Source: an uncultured Chthoniobacterales bacterium
GTDB taxonomy: Bacteria; Verrucomicrobiota; Verrucomicrobiia; Chthoniobacterales; UBA10450
DNA length: 22,304 nucleotides
Direction of reading: 5' to 3'
Assembly: GCA_955652255.1 (NCBI GenBank)
Contig: CATPAW010000144.1
Span: 1-22,304 of the forward strand
Both the position numbers and the translations under genes were made by a program. The notes beneath the pieces are model-generated. The model saw only the letters and a list, made by a program, of their open reading frames with translations, did not search any database and was not told the DNA's origin. Shown piece by piece: positions 13,690-21,425 of this stretch (position 1 is the stretch's first letter; the number at the start of each line of letters is the position of its first letter).

Positions 13690-14862
13690 TCAAACGCCAG
13701 CGCGGTCGAGCAGCGAGGTCAGAACTTTCTCTGCTTCGAAAATTTCGCGAGCGATCGCGCGAGCAGCGCGAGTGTGGCGTTTATAATCGGCATTGATCAT
13801 TTTCACTGCATCGACAATTTCGCCCAACGACTTAAAGGTGAGCAGTCCGGCGTCGCCGCCGTAGTTTTTTGTGAATCCAGTTTCTTGAGTGATCACTGGC
13901 CGGCCAGCTGCGAGATAACAACCGCTGCGATCACTGAACCAACCGGTGTTTAAGCGGACGTATTGATCTTTTGCGACGGTGAATTCGCCTTTGGAGCGGC
14001 GAATGTAATCGCGGTAGAGCCAATAATCGACACTGAGCTGAAGGGGCGAATGCAAACGCCAGCCGTTGCCGAGAAATCGCGCGCGCGTCTTTGCATCTCT
14101 AATATTGGTCGCGAGCTCAAATATTTCGCCGGCTTTCTTTGGCGCAGCGGCGAAGCGCAGGAACTCGCGCGATTTGCTCCAGAGATATTTCTCGCCGCGC
14201 CAGGTGATGTCTTTCACTCCGCTGGTCGACCAATTCGCAATCGAAGTAAAGACCGCCGCCCGCGGTGGAGCGCGAGTGGTCTTCCAAAAATCGGTCACGA
14301 TTGGTTGACGGGTTGGCTGCCATCTGAATCCGTGCGTCGGCACCGAAAAACTTTTGGTGCCTACATTTTCACCGAAGGAAAAAAGTGCGTGATGACGCTG
14401 CAAATAATGGATTATCGATCTTACGCCTCGGTCGATTTTGATTTGCTCAACACTGGGATCGCTCTCGACGTAAAGAAGGCGTTCACAGGCAAGAAGGTCC
14501 TCGTTCAGTTCCTGCGCGCCGCAAATATTCAGGATCGCATCGGCTTCGCGATAAAGCTGACGGACCTTTTTCAGCGATAAACCTGCGGTTGGCCGGCCCC
14601 GCAGATAACGCGCACAAAAAGCCCATCGATTCTTGAATCGGAATTCACGCGCCAATCGAGCAAGAACCTGCGACGCATAATCGAATTGATTGTTTATTTC
14701 GAAGGTTTCCGGGTTGTAGGGAAGCCGCGCCGAATCTTCGATATAGTAAACATCGTGACCCAGGCGGCGCAGGCCGACAAGGTAATGAACGTGCTGCCAG
14801 ATCACGCCGGCAATCGGCATCGAGCCCATGAAGCCCATGACGACGATGCGCTTGCGTTTCAT
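13690..14862 (-). CDS. CgeB-like glycosyltransferase, paralogue of the 6160-7302 gene
   Basis: This 390-residue GT-B-type protein has an N-terminal glycine-rich strand (RIVVMGFMGSMPIAGVIWQHVHYLVGLRRLGHDVYYIED) and a C-terminal CgeB/Glyco_trans_1_2 domain (YIRRSKGEFTVAKDQYVRLNTGWFSDRSGCYLAAGRPVITQETGF). It shares the GWxSDR and ASGRPV/AAGRPV signatures with the plus-strand gene at 6160-7302, but has a full C-terminal end (AREIFEAEKVLTSLLDRAGV). Donor and acceptor are unknown. It starts 27 bp after the acyltransferase gene and appears to be the last gene of the ABC exporter-acyltransferase-glycosyltransferase unit, suggesting assembly of an exported glycoconjugate. Confidence 0.82.
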   Translation of the reverse strand: MKRKRIVVMGFMGSMPIAGVIWQHVHYLVGLRRLGHDVYYIEDSARLPYNPETFEINNQFDYASQVLARLAREFRFKNRWAFCARYLRGRPTAGLSLKKVRQLYREADAILNICGAQELNEDLLACERLLYVESDPSVEQIKIDRGVRSIIHYLQRHHALFSFGENVGTKSFSVPTHGFRWQPTRQPIVTDFWKTTRAPPRAAVFTSIANWSTSGVKDITWRGEKYLWSKSREFLRFAAAPKKAGEIFELATNIRDAKTRARFLGNGWRLHSPLQLSVDYWLYRDYIRRSKGEFTVAKDQYVRLNTGWFSDRSGCYLAAGRPVITQETGFTKNYGGDAGLLTFKSLGEIVDAVKMINADYKRHTRAARAIAREIFEAEKVLTSLLDRAGV

Positions 14863-14889
14863 CTCAAAACCACTTCGCGTTCTTCGTGG

Positions 14890-15474
14890 TTAGAATTCTT
14901 TAACAATGACGGCGGGATTGCCGGCGACGACCGTGTTTGGCGGAATGCTCTTCGTGACGACCGAGCCGGCGGCAACGATTGAGTTTTCGCCGATGGTTAC
15001 ACCTTTCAAAATTACCGCATTCATGCCGATCCAAACATTGTCGGCAATTCGAACCGGCGCGGTTTTCAGCTTGGGCCGCGCCGGACGATCTTTGAAAAAT
15101 GGCGCGAGCGCCTGCGTGTCGATAAGGCGTTGGGCCGGCTCGAGTGGATGAAAATCGGAATCAGCGATGCCGACGTTCCACGAAATCAGACAGTGCGATC
15201 CGATGTCGATCTTGTCCTCGGCCATGACGAGCGCGCCATTCAACAAAGTGAAATCGCCGATCGTGCACGTGCCATTTTCAGCGATAGCGAAAGAGCAGCC
15301 GGCGTAACAGGAAACGTGTTTACCGATCACAACTGCCTTTCGCTTACGGCTGCGGAGGTGACGAAAAATCTGCGCGGTCTCGCAATAAAATCCTTCGCCA
15401 AACTCCACGTTCGAGGGAATCGGATGAGGCCACCAATCGCTTTCAACATGTCGATCTTGTCGAACGTTGCTCAT
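14890..15474 (-). CDS. Left-handed beta-helix (hexapeptide repeat) O-acyltransferase
   Basis: This 194-residue protein has hexapeptide-repeat turns throughout, ending in VRIADNVWIGMNAVILKGVTIGENSIVAAGSVVTKSIPPNTVVAGNPA, the classical signature of sugar O-acetyltransferases such as those of the NodL/WbbJ/CysE-like group. An acetyl-CoA donor and a sugar acceptor are the family norm. Its ATG overlaps the stop codon of the ABC exporter gene by 4 bases (ATGA), which indicates translational coupling. Two exact copies of the 10-mer lie inside (15204-15213, read as KID; 15449-15458, read as QDRH near the N-terminus), in different reading frames. Confidence 0.88.
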   Translation of the reverse strand: MSNVRQDRHVESDWWPHPIPSNVEFGEGFYCETAQIFRHLRSRKRKAVVIGKHVSCYAGCSFAIAENGTCTIGDFTLLNGALVMAEDKIDIGSHCLISWNVGIADSDFHPLEPAQRLIDTQALAPFFKDRPARPKLKTAPVRIADNVWIGMNAVILKGVTIGENSIVAAGSVVTKSIPPNTVVAGNPAVIVKEF

Positions 15475-17213
15475 GTGTGAAATTTTCCCGAAATGTAGAG
15501 GTTCGCGTAAACTCCGCCGCGCGCGACTAGTTCGGGCCCGCGGCCCTGCTCGACAACGGACCCGCGCTCCAGCACTACGATTTGATCGCAGTTGTGGATC
15601 GTGGCGAGCCGATGGGTCGCGATCAACGTCGTGCGACCGCGCATCAGCTCCTTGATCGTCTCCATAATCGCTGCTTCGGTCGCCGGGTCGAGTGCCGAAG
15701 TCGGTTCATCGAGAAGCAGAATTGGCGCATTTTTTAAAAAGGCGCGCGCAATTCCGATTCGTTGTCGCTGGCCGACACTCAAATGTCCGCCCCGTTCTCC
15801 GATGGGACTTGCATATCCGGCCGGAAGTTGCCGTATAAAATCATCGGCCTGGGCGCGTCGCGCGGCGTCGACAATTTCATCTTCGGTCGCATCGGGTCGC
15901 CCGTAGGCAATGTTTTCGCGCACGGTTGTGGAAAAGAGCAGGGTGTCTTGCAAGACAATCGCGATTTGCGCCCGCAACGATTTCTTTGTGACGGTGCGCA
16001 AATCGCGACCATCGATCGCGATTGAACCTTCAGCGGGATCATAAAACCTGGGCACCAAACTCAAGAGCGTGCTTTTCCCTGTGCCCGTTCCTCCCACGAG
16101 TGCGACGATTTGGTTTGGTGAAATCGCAAGATCGACATGATGCAGCACATGTCGATCTTGCGCGTAACCAAAGGACACATTTTGGAATCGTAGCGCGCCT
16201 TTGGTTTCGGCAATCGCTATCGCCCCCGACGAATCGACTACGTCATCCTGGCCATCCAGCACCTCAAAGCAACGCTTCGCTCCCGCAGTCGCACCTTCCA
16301 TCGCCCATGCTGTGTAAGTGAGCGATTCGAGCGGCTGATAAAGCATCAATAAATACGCGCTGAAGACGAGGAGCGAACCGAGAGTAAGCGTGCCGGCGAG
16401 GACATGGAGCGTTCCCACGTAATACATCGCCGCCGTGCCAACGACCATGAGCGTGCTAATCACAAGCGCGCTGTTCACATTCGTTAGCGTGAGACGCAGA
16501 TTTGCCTGCAAACTCTGGCTGGCTTGTTGGTGGAATTGCCCAACTTCAAATTCTTCGCGCCCGAACGCGTGCACCATGCGAATGGAGCTGAGGCCTTCCT
16601 GCACTTGCGCGAGAATTGCGCTCTCGCGCTCCTGAATGAATGTGGACTCGCGACGAATCCGGTGCGCAAAAAAGTAAATCGCACCCACCACCGGCGGCAC
16701 GATGGCAAGCGAGAGCAACGTGAGTTGCCAATCAAGCCGCACCATGATCAGAAACGTGCCGGCGAGCGTGATTGCCGATCCAAAAATATTCGTGAAGCCT
16801 TTGTTGTAGATCGTTTGGATCGACTGCGAATCGTATGCGACGCGGAAACTCGAATCGCTGGACCGGCGCATATCGTGGTACTTGAGTGAGAGCGATTGCA
16901 GGTACGAGTAAAGGTCCGTCCGAAGCTTAAGCAGCGCTTGCAGACCGATTTTTACGAACAGATAGTTAGTGATCCAGTTAATGATCCCCCAGAAAAGCTG
17001 AATCACCACGAGTGCGACGCAGAGGAGGGGAATCCAGAGACGCCAATCACTGCGCGCGGCCCCATTCGCCCGCAGAAAATCGTCGACAATAATCTTGAAC
17101 GGCCACGGCTTAAGAAGATTCAAACCGATGCCGCCGAGCGTGAGCCCGAGACCGAAACCTGTTTGTCCCCAAAAGGGGCGATAGTATCGAAGGACGCGCC
17201 GGTAGATCGACAT
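15471..17213 (-). CDS. MsbA-like ABC exporter (fused permease and ATPase)
   Basis: A half-transporter with six predicted membrane helices followed by an ATPase domain. Counting from the ATG at 17213, the Walker A GGTGTGKST lies at about 374-382, the Q-loop near 422, the signature at 478-482, Walker B ILLLDEP near 498-504 and the H-loop His at 534. The signature reads LSVGQ rather than LSGGQ. Such exporters flip or export lipids, lipid-linked glycans or peptides. The following acyltransferase and glycosyltransferase genes point to an envelope glycoconjugate. I chose the ATG (MSIYRRVLRYYRPFWGQ); a TTG at 17252 would add 13 residues without a better ribosome site. A perfect inverted repeat (16125-16162) built from two 10-mers lies inside, encoding AQDRHVLHHVDLA just before Walker A. 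Confidence 0.92.
   Translation of the reverse strand: MSIYRRVLRYYRPFWGQTGFGLGLTLGGIGLNLLKPWPFKIIVDDFLRANGAARSDWRLWIPLLCVALVVIQLFWGIINWITNYLFVKIGLQALLKLRTDLYSYLQSLSLKYHDMRRSSDSSFRVAYDSQSIQTIYNKGFTNIFGSAITLAGTFLIMVRLDWQLTLLSLAIVPPVVGAIYFFAHRIRRESTFIQERESAILAQVQEGLSSIRMVHAFGREEFEVGQFHQQASQSLQANLRLTLTNVNSALVISTLMVVGTAAMYYVGTLHVLAGTLTLGSLLVFSAYLLMLYQPLESLTYTAWAMEGATAGAKRCFEVLDGQDDVVDSSGAIAIAETKGALRFQNVSFGYAQDRHVLHHVDLAISPNQIVALVGGTGTGKSTLLSLVPRFYDPAEGSIAIDGRDLRTVTKKSLRAQIAIVLQDTLLFSTTVRENIAYGRPDATEDEIVDAARRAQADDFIRQLPAGYASPIGERGGHLSVGQRQRIGIARAFLKNAPILLLDEPTSALDPATEAAIMETIKELMRGRTTLIATHRLATIHNCDQIVVLERGSVVEQGRGPELVARGGVYANLYISGKFHT
16125..16162. repeat. Perfect 15-bp inverted repeat made of two 10-mers, inside a gene
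   Basis: CGCAAGATCGACATG (16125-16139) and its exact reverse complement (16148-16162) enclose an 8-nt loop (ATGCAGCA). Each arm contains one exact copy of the 10-mer, in opposite orientations. The reading frame of the ABC exporter runs through without disturbance; the segment encodes the AQDRH and HHVDLA parts of the beta-strand before Walker A. Confidence 0.95.
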
Positions 17214-17315
17214 GGTGGAATCAGGTTGCGGTTTTTCGGAATTCAGAATCAACTACACTGGATTGATTGCAAAAAAGAAGATCGAGAGATTCCTCGCTTC
17301 GCTTAGAATAACAAT

Positions 17316-17963
17316 ATGCACAATCTTCTGGAGCTCTGGTTCGGCTGGGTCCTGAGCGGCGGTTATCTGGGGATTATCCTGTTAATGGCGATGGAAAGCT
17401 CCGTCTTTCCGGTGCCGAGCGAAGTTGTCATTCCGCCAGCGGCGTTTCTCGCAGCGCAGGGCCATCTTAATTTTAGCGGCGTTATTTTAGCGGGAACAGC
17501 CGGATCTTATTTAGGCGCCGGCATTACTTACTGGGTTTCGCGGGGTCTGGGTCGAGTCGTCATTGTCCGGTTCGGCCGGCTCTTTTTTATTACTCCTGAA
17601 AAACTTGAGCGGGCGGAAGTGTGGTTGAGTCGTTACGAAGCAGGGGGCGTTTTTTTTGCGCGCCTTCTGCCGGTCATCCGGCACCTGATCTCGATTCCAG
17701 CCGGCATTGTGCGCATGAACTTCATGGTTTTCAGCGTGGTAACGATCCTCGGCTCCGCGCTCTGGTGTTTCATCCTGGCTTATCTCGGTGACAAAGCGTA
17801 TCGCCTTCAACCCGATCTGCTTTCTGATCCCGACGGGATGGTGCGTTTCATTAGAAGCCAGTCTCATTGGATCGTTATTTTCGTGGGCACACTCGCATTT
17901 CTCTATTTTTTAACCATGAGATTGACCGCTGGAAGGGCGGCAACCGACAGAGACGAAGTGTAG
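17316..17963 (+). CDS. DedA-family membrane protein
   Basis: This 215-residue polytopic protein of the DedA (VTT/SNARE-associated) family includes members that recycle undecaprenyl phosphate or flip phospholipids. Typical motifs are E27 with FPVPSE (31-36), GAGITYWVSRGLGR (68-80) and the amphipathic hairpin FFARLLPVIRHLISIPAG (113-130), whose Arg residues are conserved and functionally required in known members. At least four hydrophobic segments are visible. The gene is divergent from the ABC exporter across about 100 bp, so both envelope functions could share a control region. TAGAAT at 17304-17309 is -10-like but lies too close to the ATG for an ordinary leader. The stop codon falls in a TGTAG word (17959-17963). 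Confidence 0.88.
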   Translation: MHNLLELWFGWVLSGGYLGIILLMAMESSVFPVPSEVVIPPAAFLAAQGHLNFSGVILAGTAGSYLGAGITYWVSRGLGRVVIVRFGRLFFITPEKLERAEVWLSRYEAGGVFFARLLPVIRHLISIPAGIVRMNFMVFSVVTILGSALWCFILAYLGDKAYRLQPDLLSDPDGMVRFIRSQSHWIVIFVGTLAFLYFLTMRLTAGRAATDRDEV

Positions 17964-18110
17964 CGGGTACGTGTAAAGCGTTTTTACACAAGTGTCGGAG
18001 GGATTGGTCTCTGACGACCGCTTAATCTTCGATATGTGCGGCTACCGCCCTGTAAAGGCACCGGAATGGGTAGGCTGGCATCTAATTTGCTCTAAAAAAG
18101 AAAGCACGTT
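17964..18110. other. Spacer with a weak hairpin, upstream of the small unknown gene
   Basis: GTGTAAA (17971-17977) pairs with TTTACAC (17983-17989) around GCGTT, without a T-run, so it is a poor terminator. The rest holds short GC-rich palindromic words near CGGCTACCG and an A-rich run (AAAAAAGAAAG) just before the ATG at 18111. No promoter could be identified with confidence. Confidence 0.4.
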
Positions 18111-18293
18111 ATGAAAAAGACGACCCATATCCTGAAGCCGCGCTTGAAACTTTCTCTAGGAGAACTGATCTTGGCGGTGAGTTCTTGCGCAAAGAACACA
18201 AAAGAAACGGTCGCAACGGTAGCCGACCTTTTTGCCAGCGGCCAGGTGCGCGTTCAAAACAAAGGCCGGTTTATTCGCGCCTGCGTTTGTTAG
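18111..18293 (+). CDS. Small unrecognised protein (60 residues)
   Basis: I do not recognise this protein. It begins MKKTTHILKPRLKLSLGELILAVSSCAKN, with a basic N-terminus, then a predicted helix and a second helix (KETVATVADLFASGQV) followed by a basic strand-like end (RVQNKGRFIRACVC). The helix-helix-strand order is reminiscent of a minimal winged-helix or anti-sigma-like module, but that is speculation. It contains three cysteines, two near the C-terminus. The gene has its own long leader and a strong intrinsic terminator 28 bp beyond the stop (18321-18360), so it is a separately transcribed unit; this favours a real gene. An A/G-rich stretch upstream of the ATG may serve as ribosome site. 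Confidence 0.6.
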   Translation: MKKTTHILKPRLKLSLGELILAVSSCAKNTKETVATVADLFASGQVRVQNKGRFIRACVC

Positions 18294-18320
18294 GCGGCAA
18301 GATCGGCAATCGAATTTGAT

Positions 18321-18360
18321 AATCGCTCCGGCGGCGAGTCTGCCGGAGCGATTTGTTTTT
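18321..18360 (+). terminator. Intrinsic terminator after the 60-residue gene
   Basis: AATCGCTCCGGC (18321-18332) pairs perfectly with GCCGGAGCGATT (18342-18353) around a 9-nt loop, followed by TGTTTTT. A 12-bp GC-rich stem with a T-run is a textbook rho-independent terminator. It insulates the small gene from purB. Confidence 0.88.
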
Positions 18361-18407
18361 CGCACAAAACGCTTTCCGCGCTGAGCCGGCGCTTTTATCT
18401 TGGCACG

Positions 18408-19703
18408 GTGATCGATCGTTATTCTCGTCAGGAGATGCGCCAGATTTGGTCGGAGGAGCGGAAATTTCAAATTTGGCTCGAGATTGAAATACTCGCCTGC
18501 GAGGCGATGGCCGAGCTCGGCCAGATTCCGAGGAAAGACGCGACCGAAATTCGCAAGCGCGCCCGCTTCTCGATTCCTGAGATCGCGGAGATCGAGAAGC
18601 GCACAAATCACGACGTCATCGCGTTCCTCGAAAACGTAGCGGAGTCAGTGGGGCCAGCGGCGCGCTGGATCCATCAGGGGCTGACCTCATCGGATATTTT
18701 GGACACGGCGCTCGCCGTCCAGTTGACTGAATCAGCGAGAATCCTGAGTGAAGATGTAAAAAAATTGCGCATGACGGTCGCTGATCGGGCCCGACGCTTC
18801 AAGATGACGCCGATGATCGGCCGCAGCCATGGTATCCACGCAGAGCCGATCACCTTCGGGTTAAAACTCGCTTTGATGTTCGACGAATTTGGGCGCGCGG
18901 AGGAGCGGCTGAGACAGGCGCTGGAACGCATCCGAATCGGAAAACTGAGCGGCGCGGTCGGCACGCATGCCCATGTCGACCCTGCGATTGAGCGTGCCGT
19001 TTGTGAGAAACTTGGGTTGAAGCCGGCGACGATTTCCACACAAATCGTGCAGCGCGACCGGCACGCGGAGTTCGTGGCTATTCTCGCGGTGATCGCATCG
19101 AGCGTCGATCGCTGGGCCACTGAATTTCGCCATCTCCAGCGGACCGAGGTCCTAGAAGTGGAAGAACTTTTTAGTGAAGGGCAGAAAGGCAGTTCGGCGA
19201 TGCCGCATAAACGTAACCCGATTACCAGTGAAAGGCTAAGCGGGCTGGCGCGCGTTATTCGCGGCAATGCGGTTGTAGCGCTGGAAAATGTCGCGCTCTG
19301 GCATGAGCGCGATATTAGTCACTCGAGCGCGGAAAGGATCATTTTGCCGGACTCATGCACGCTTCTCGATTACATGCTGGTGAAGTTGCGTGAAATTGTC
19401 GAAGGCTTGCAGGTTTATCCGGAACGAATGGAAACGAATCTCGCCATGACCAACGGCCTGTATTTTAGCCAGTCGATCTTGCTCGCGCTCACGCACGCGG
19501 GCGCGGAGCGGAAGAGCGCGTATGAAGCGGTGCAACGTGCCGCGAAGAAGACCTGGAAGGGCGACGGGACTTTCGCGGAGAATGCTAAAAAGGAACCGGA
19601 AATCGCGGCGCGACTTTCCGCGGCCGAAATCGATCGCCTTTGCTCGCTCGATGTTCACTTTCAACATGTCGATGCAACATTCAAAGCGCTCGACTTGGAT
19701 TAA
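18408..19703 (+). CDS. purB: Adenylosuccinate lyase
   Basis: PurB cleaves SAICAR and adenylosuccinate, releasing fumarate, in purine synthesis. This 431-residue protein of the fumarase/aspartase superfamily has the signature SSAMPHKRNP (262-271), the catalytic His141 in GRSHGIHAEP, and TSSDILDTA (93-101). Length is normal for the short bacterial form. Start is a GTG at 18408; MIDRYSRQEMRQIWSEERKF is the standard family N-terminus, and no earlier start gives a better match. It lies downstream of the strong terminator at 18321-18360, so it needs its own promoter, for which I see no clear sequence. It is convergent with the receiver gene at 19778 across 74 bp that hold no obvious terminator. Confidence 0.95.
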   Translation: MIDRYSRQEMRQIWSEERKFQIWLEIEILACEAMAELGQIPRKDATEIRKRARFSIPEIAEIEKRTNHDVIAFLENVAESVGPAARWIHQGLTSSDILDTALAVQLTESARILSEDVKKLRMTVADRARRFKMTPMIGRSHGIHAEPITFGLKLALMFDEFGRAEERLRQALERIRIGKLSGAVGTHAHVDPAIERAVCEKLGLKPATISTQIVQRDRHAEFVAILAVIASSVDRWATEFRHLQRTEVLEVEELFSEGQKGSSAMPHKRNPITSERLSGLARVIRGNAVVALENVALWHERDISHSSAERIILPDSCTLLDYMLVKLREIVEGLQVYPERMETNLAMTNGLYFSQSILLALTHAGAERKSAYEAVQRAAKKTWKGDGTFAENAKKEPEIAARLSAAEIDRLCSLDVHFQHVDATFKALDLD

Positions 19704-19777
19704 ATCGGCAATCGATCGCGGGAGCCAGTTACCTGATTGGATTGAGAAGCAATTCGGAAATTCTCGCAGCCCCTGCA

Positions 19778-20605
19778 TCATTGAGGTCCGGTTTCGGAGA
19801 GAAGTTGCTGCTTCGCTTCCAGCCAATCAGAACTTGCGTCACCTGGGAGACCAAATTCCCGTCGCTGTTCCGAAATGAAGTAAGCCCGGAGACGAACTTC
19901 CTCGTCTGATGGCTCGGCCGTTTTCATCTTCGCCTCCTGTTTCGGCATTTTCGTTTTTCGCGCGGTTGCACTTTTCTTGCGCGCAGGCTTGCCGTTCTTT
20001 CTGCTTGTCGATCTGCGCCGCGGTGGCGGAACAGCGCTCAGTTGCGAAGGAGCTTCATTTTTCTGTTGCTTCGGCATGCCTTCCGCCGCAGTCACTCGAA
20101 CCGGTGTTGGAGTCTGCGCCGACGCAGCGGGCTCAACGGTTTTCGTCCGCACTGGGGCTCCCGATGTTCGCTGCACGAGACTAACGAGCGCTTCGGATAG
20201 AAACGGCTTTTCGATGGTTGCGACCACATTCTCCAGGCGCGCCGCTGCGGCATTCATTTCCGCCACGTGAGCGGACATCATCAGCACCGGTACACGCGCG
20301 GTGTGCTCGTTCTCCAATAGTCGCCGGCAAACTTCGTCGCCGTTGAAATCCGGCAAGCTATAATCGAGCAGCACGAGGTCGGGATTGACGCGCTCGATTT
20401 CTTTTATTCCATCGGTCGCGTTCAGCGCGGTTGTGATTTGCAAGTCGGGATCCGCCGTGGCCAGCACATCCTCGACAAAAATCAGCAGCATGTCGGTATC
20501 ATCGATCAGGACGATTTTCTTTCCCATCTTGGCGCGCGGCTTCGCAGCTACGGCCTTTTCCGTAATTGGAATGCTCGGGACCTGGATCGCTTTGAGTTCG
20601 CGCAA
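19778..20605 (-). CDS. Response regulator receiver fused to DUF2934
   Basis: The receiver domain (about residues 28-146) has the acidic pair D35-D36, phosphorylation site D81 in LVLLDYSLPD, S111 in LMMSAH and K133 in IEKPF: a complete phosphoacceptor site. A long Pro/Lys/Arg/Ala-rich linker (about 150-228) follows. The C-terminal segment EEVRLRAYFISEQRREFGLPGDASSDWLEAKQQLL matches the DUF2934 pattern of a small helical domain of unknown role. The basic linker could contact nucleic acid. The frame opens with a TTG at 20605, 5 bp after the stop of the upstream receiver gene; an ATG at 20527 (MGKKIVLIDD) would be a tighter receiver start. No sensor kinase is in the window. Confidence 0.78.
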   Translation of the reverse strand: MRELKAIQVPSIPITEKAVAAKPRAKMGKKIVLIDDTDMLLIFVEDVLATADPDLQITTALNATDGIKEIERVNPDLVLLDYSLPDFNGDEVCRRLLENEHTARVPVLMMSAHVAEMNAAAARLENVVATIEKPFLSEALVSLVQRTSGAPVRTKTVEPAASAQTPTPVRVTAAEGMPKQQKNEAPSQLSAVPPPRRRSTSRKNGKPARKKSATARKTKMPKQEAKMKTAEPSDEEVRLRAYFISEQRREFGLPGDASSDWLEAKQQLLSETGPQ

Positions 20606-20610
20606 AGCCT

Positions 20611-21312
20611 CTAATAACGTCGCTGACCAATCCGGCTGAATTGTCGGCCGCGCCGGAACAGCTGCTGCCGTTCGTTCATTCTCGCCTCGGACCAGGTCAA
20701 GATTTCGCGCAGAGCTTCTGCACCGGTGAGCTTTTCCGTTTCGGCATGTGAAACTTGACCCCCGGTCAGGTGAATCTCACCGGGCTGCTCACCGCTCGCG
20801 TGAACATCGACAATCACATTTGCGCCGGCTGCGTAATGCAATAAGACGACGTCAATGGGATTAAGAGTGCGCAAGCTTCCGCGCGGACTCGCGGATTTCG
20901 ATTCGCGCCACGGTCCAAGCAACGCTTGAACGGCTGCTTCGAACGTCGCTAGTTCAAACGGCTTCTCGATGAACTTCACCGCGCCGAACGATCCGCGCTC
21001 GACTGCGATTGCGGCGGGAATCGCGCCGCCGATGACGAGCACGCCCGCATCCGGGTGCGCGTTTCGCATTTTCTCCAAGAAATCGGTTAATCCCGCCCAC
21101 GGTGGATCGACATCGATGATAAACAGCTCGGGGCAGATTTTTGCACCGAGGATTTCCGCTTGAGCGAGAGATCGAGCAATGACGGTCGCGTGCTGCGGTG
21201 CAAACTTTTTCAGCGCCGCGCCAACGGCTGCGGCGAGCGCTTCGTACTCTTCTAGGAGAAGGATGCTACGATGGGAAGCAGTCCCGGCGGAAGGTTGATG
21301 AAAAGCAGGCAC
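20611..21312 (-). CDS. Receiver-like domain fused to PATAN/DUF4388 domain
   Basis: The N-terminal part (about residues 15-135) is receiver-like, with D67 in FIIDVDPPW and K117 in KFIEKPF. However, the acidic pair is E21-E22 and the conserved Thr/Ser is replaced by Gly (LVIGGA), so phosphorylation switching may be weakened. The C-terminal part, SLRTLNPIDVVLLHYAAGANVIVDVHASGEQPGEIHLTGGQVSHAETEKLTGAEALREILTW, fits the PATAN/DUF4388 pattern (GxIxxxxGxxxHA...GxEALxxxLxW) found in bacterial signalling and gliding/twitching regulators. The frame starts at a GTG (21312) with no clear ribosome site. It sits between the MacB-type permease and the second receiver gene, on the same strand, so the three may form a unit. 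Confidence 0.75.
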   Translation of the reverse strand: MPAFHQPSAGTASHRSILLLEEYEALAAAVGAALKKFAPQHATVIARSLAQAEILGAKICPELFIIDVDPPWAGLTDFLEKMRNAHPDAGVLVIGGAIPAAIAVERGSFGAVKFIEKPFELATFEAAVQALLGPWRESKSASPRGSLRTLNPIDVVLLHYAAGANVIVDVHASGEQPGEIHLTGGQVSHAETEKLTGAEALREILTWSEARMNERQQLFRRGRQFSRIGQRRY

Positions 21313-21425
21313 GTCGGCAACGGCTCAAAATTACGAGAGTAAGACAAGCATCAGGCATGGTCAAAGCAAAGGAGGCGCAAGTTGCGTGCCGCCGCGATGA
21401 GAACCGCAACCCGCCGGTCGATTCG

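Noticed and set aside
16125..16162. Inverted 10-mer pair as a transcription terminator
   Set aside because: It lies in the middle of an intact reading frame and is not followed by a T-run in either direction.
15471..17213. LSVGQ in place of LSGGQ as a sign of an inactive ABC ATPase
   Set aside because: Walker A, Q-loop, Walker B and H-loop are intact, and single changes at this signature position occur in working exporters.
17971..17989. Hairpin after dedA as an intrinsic terminator
   Set aside because: The stem is 7 bp and AT-rich, and no T-run follows on either strand.
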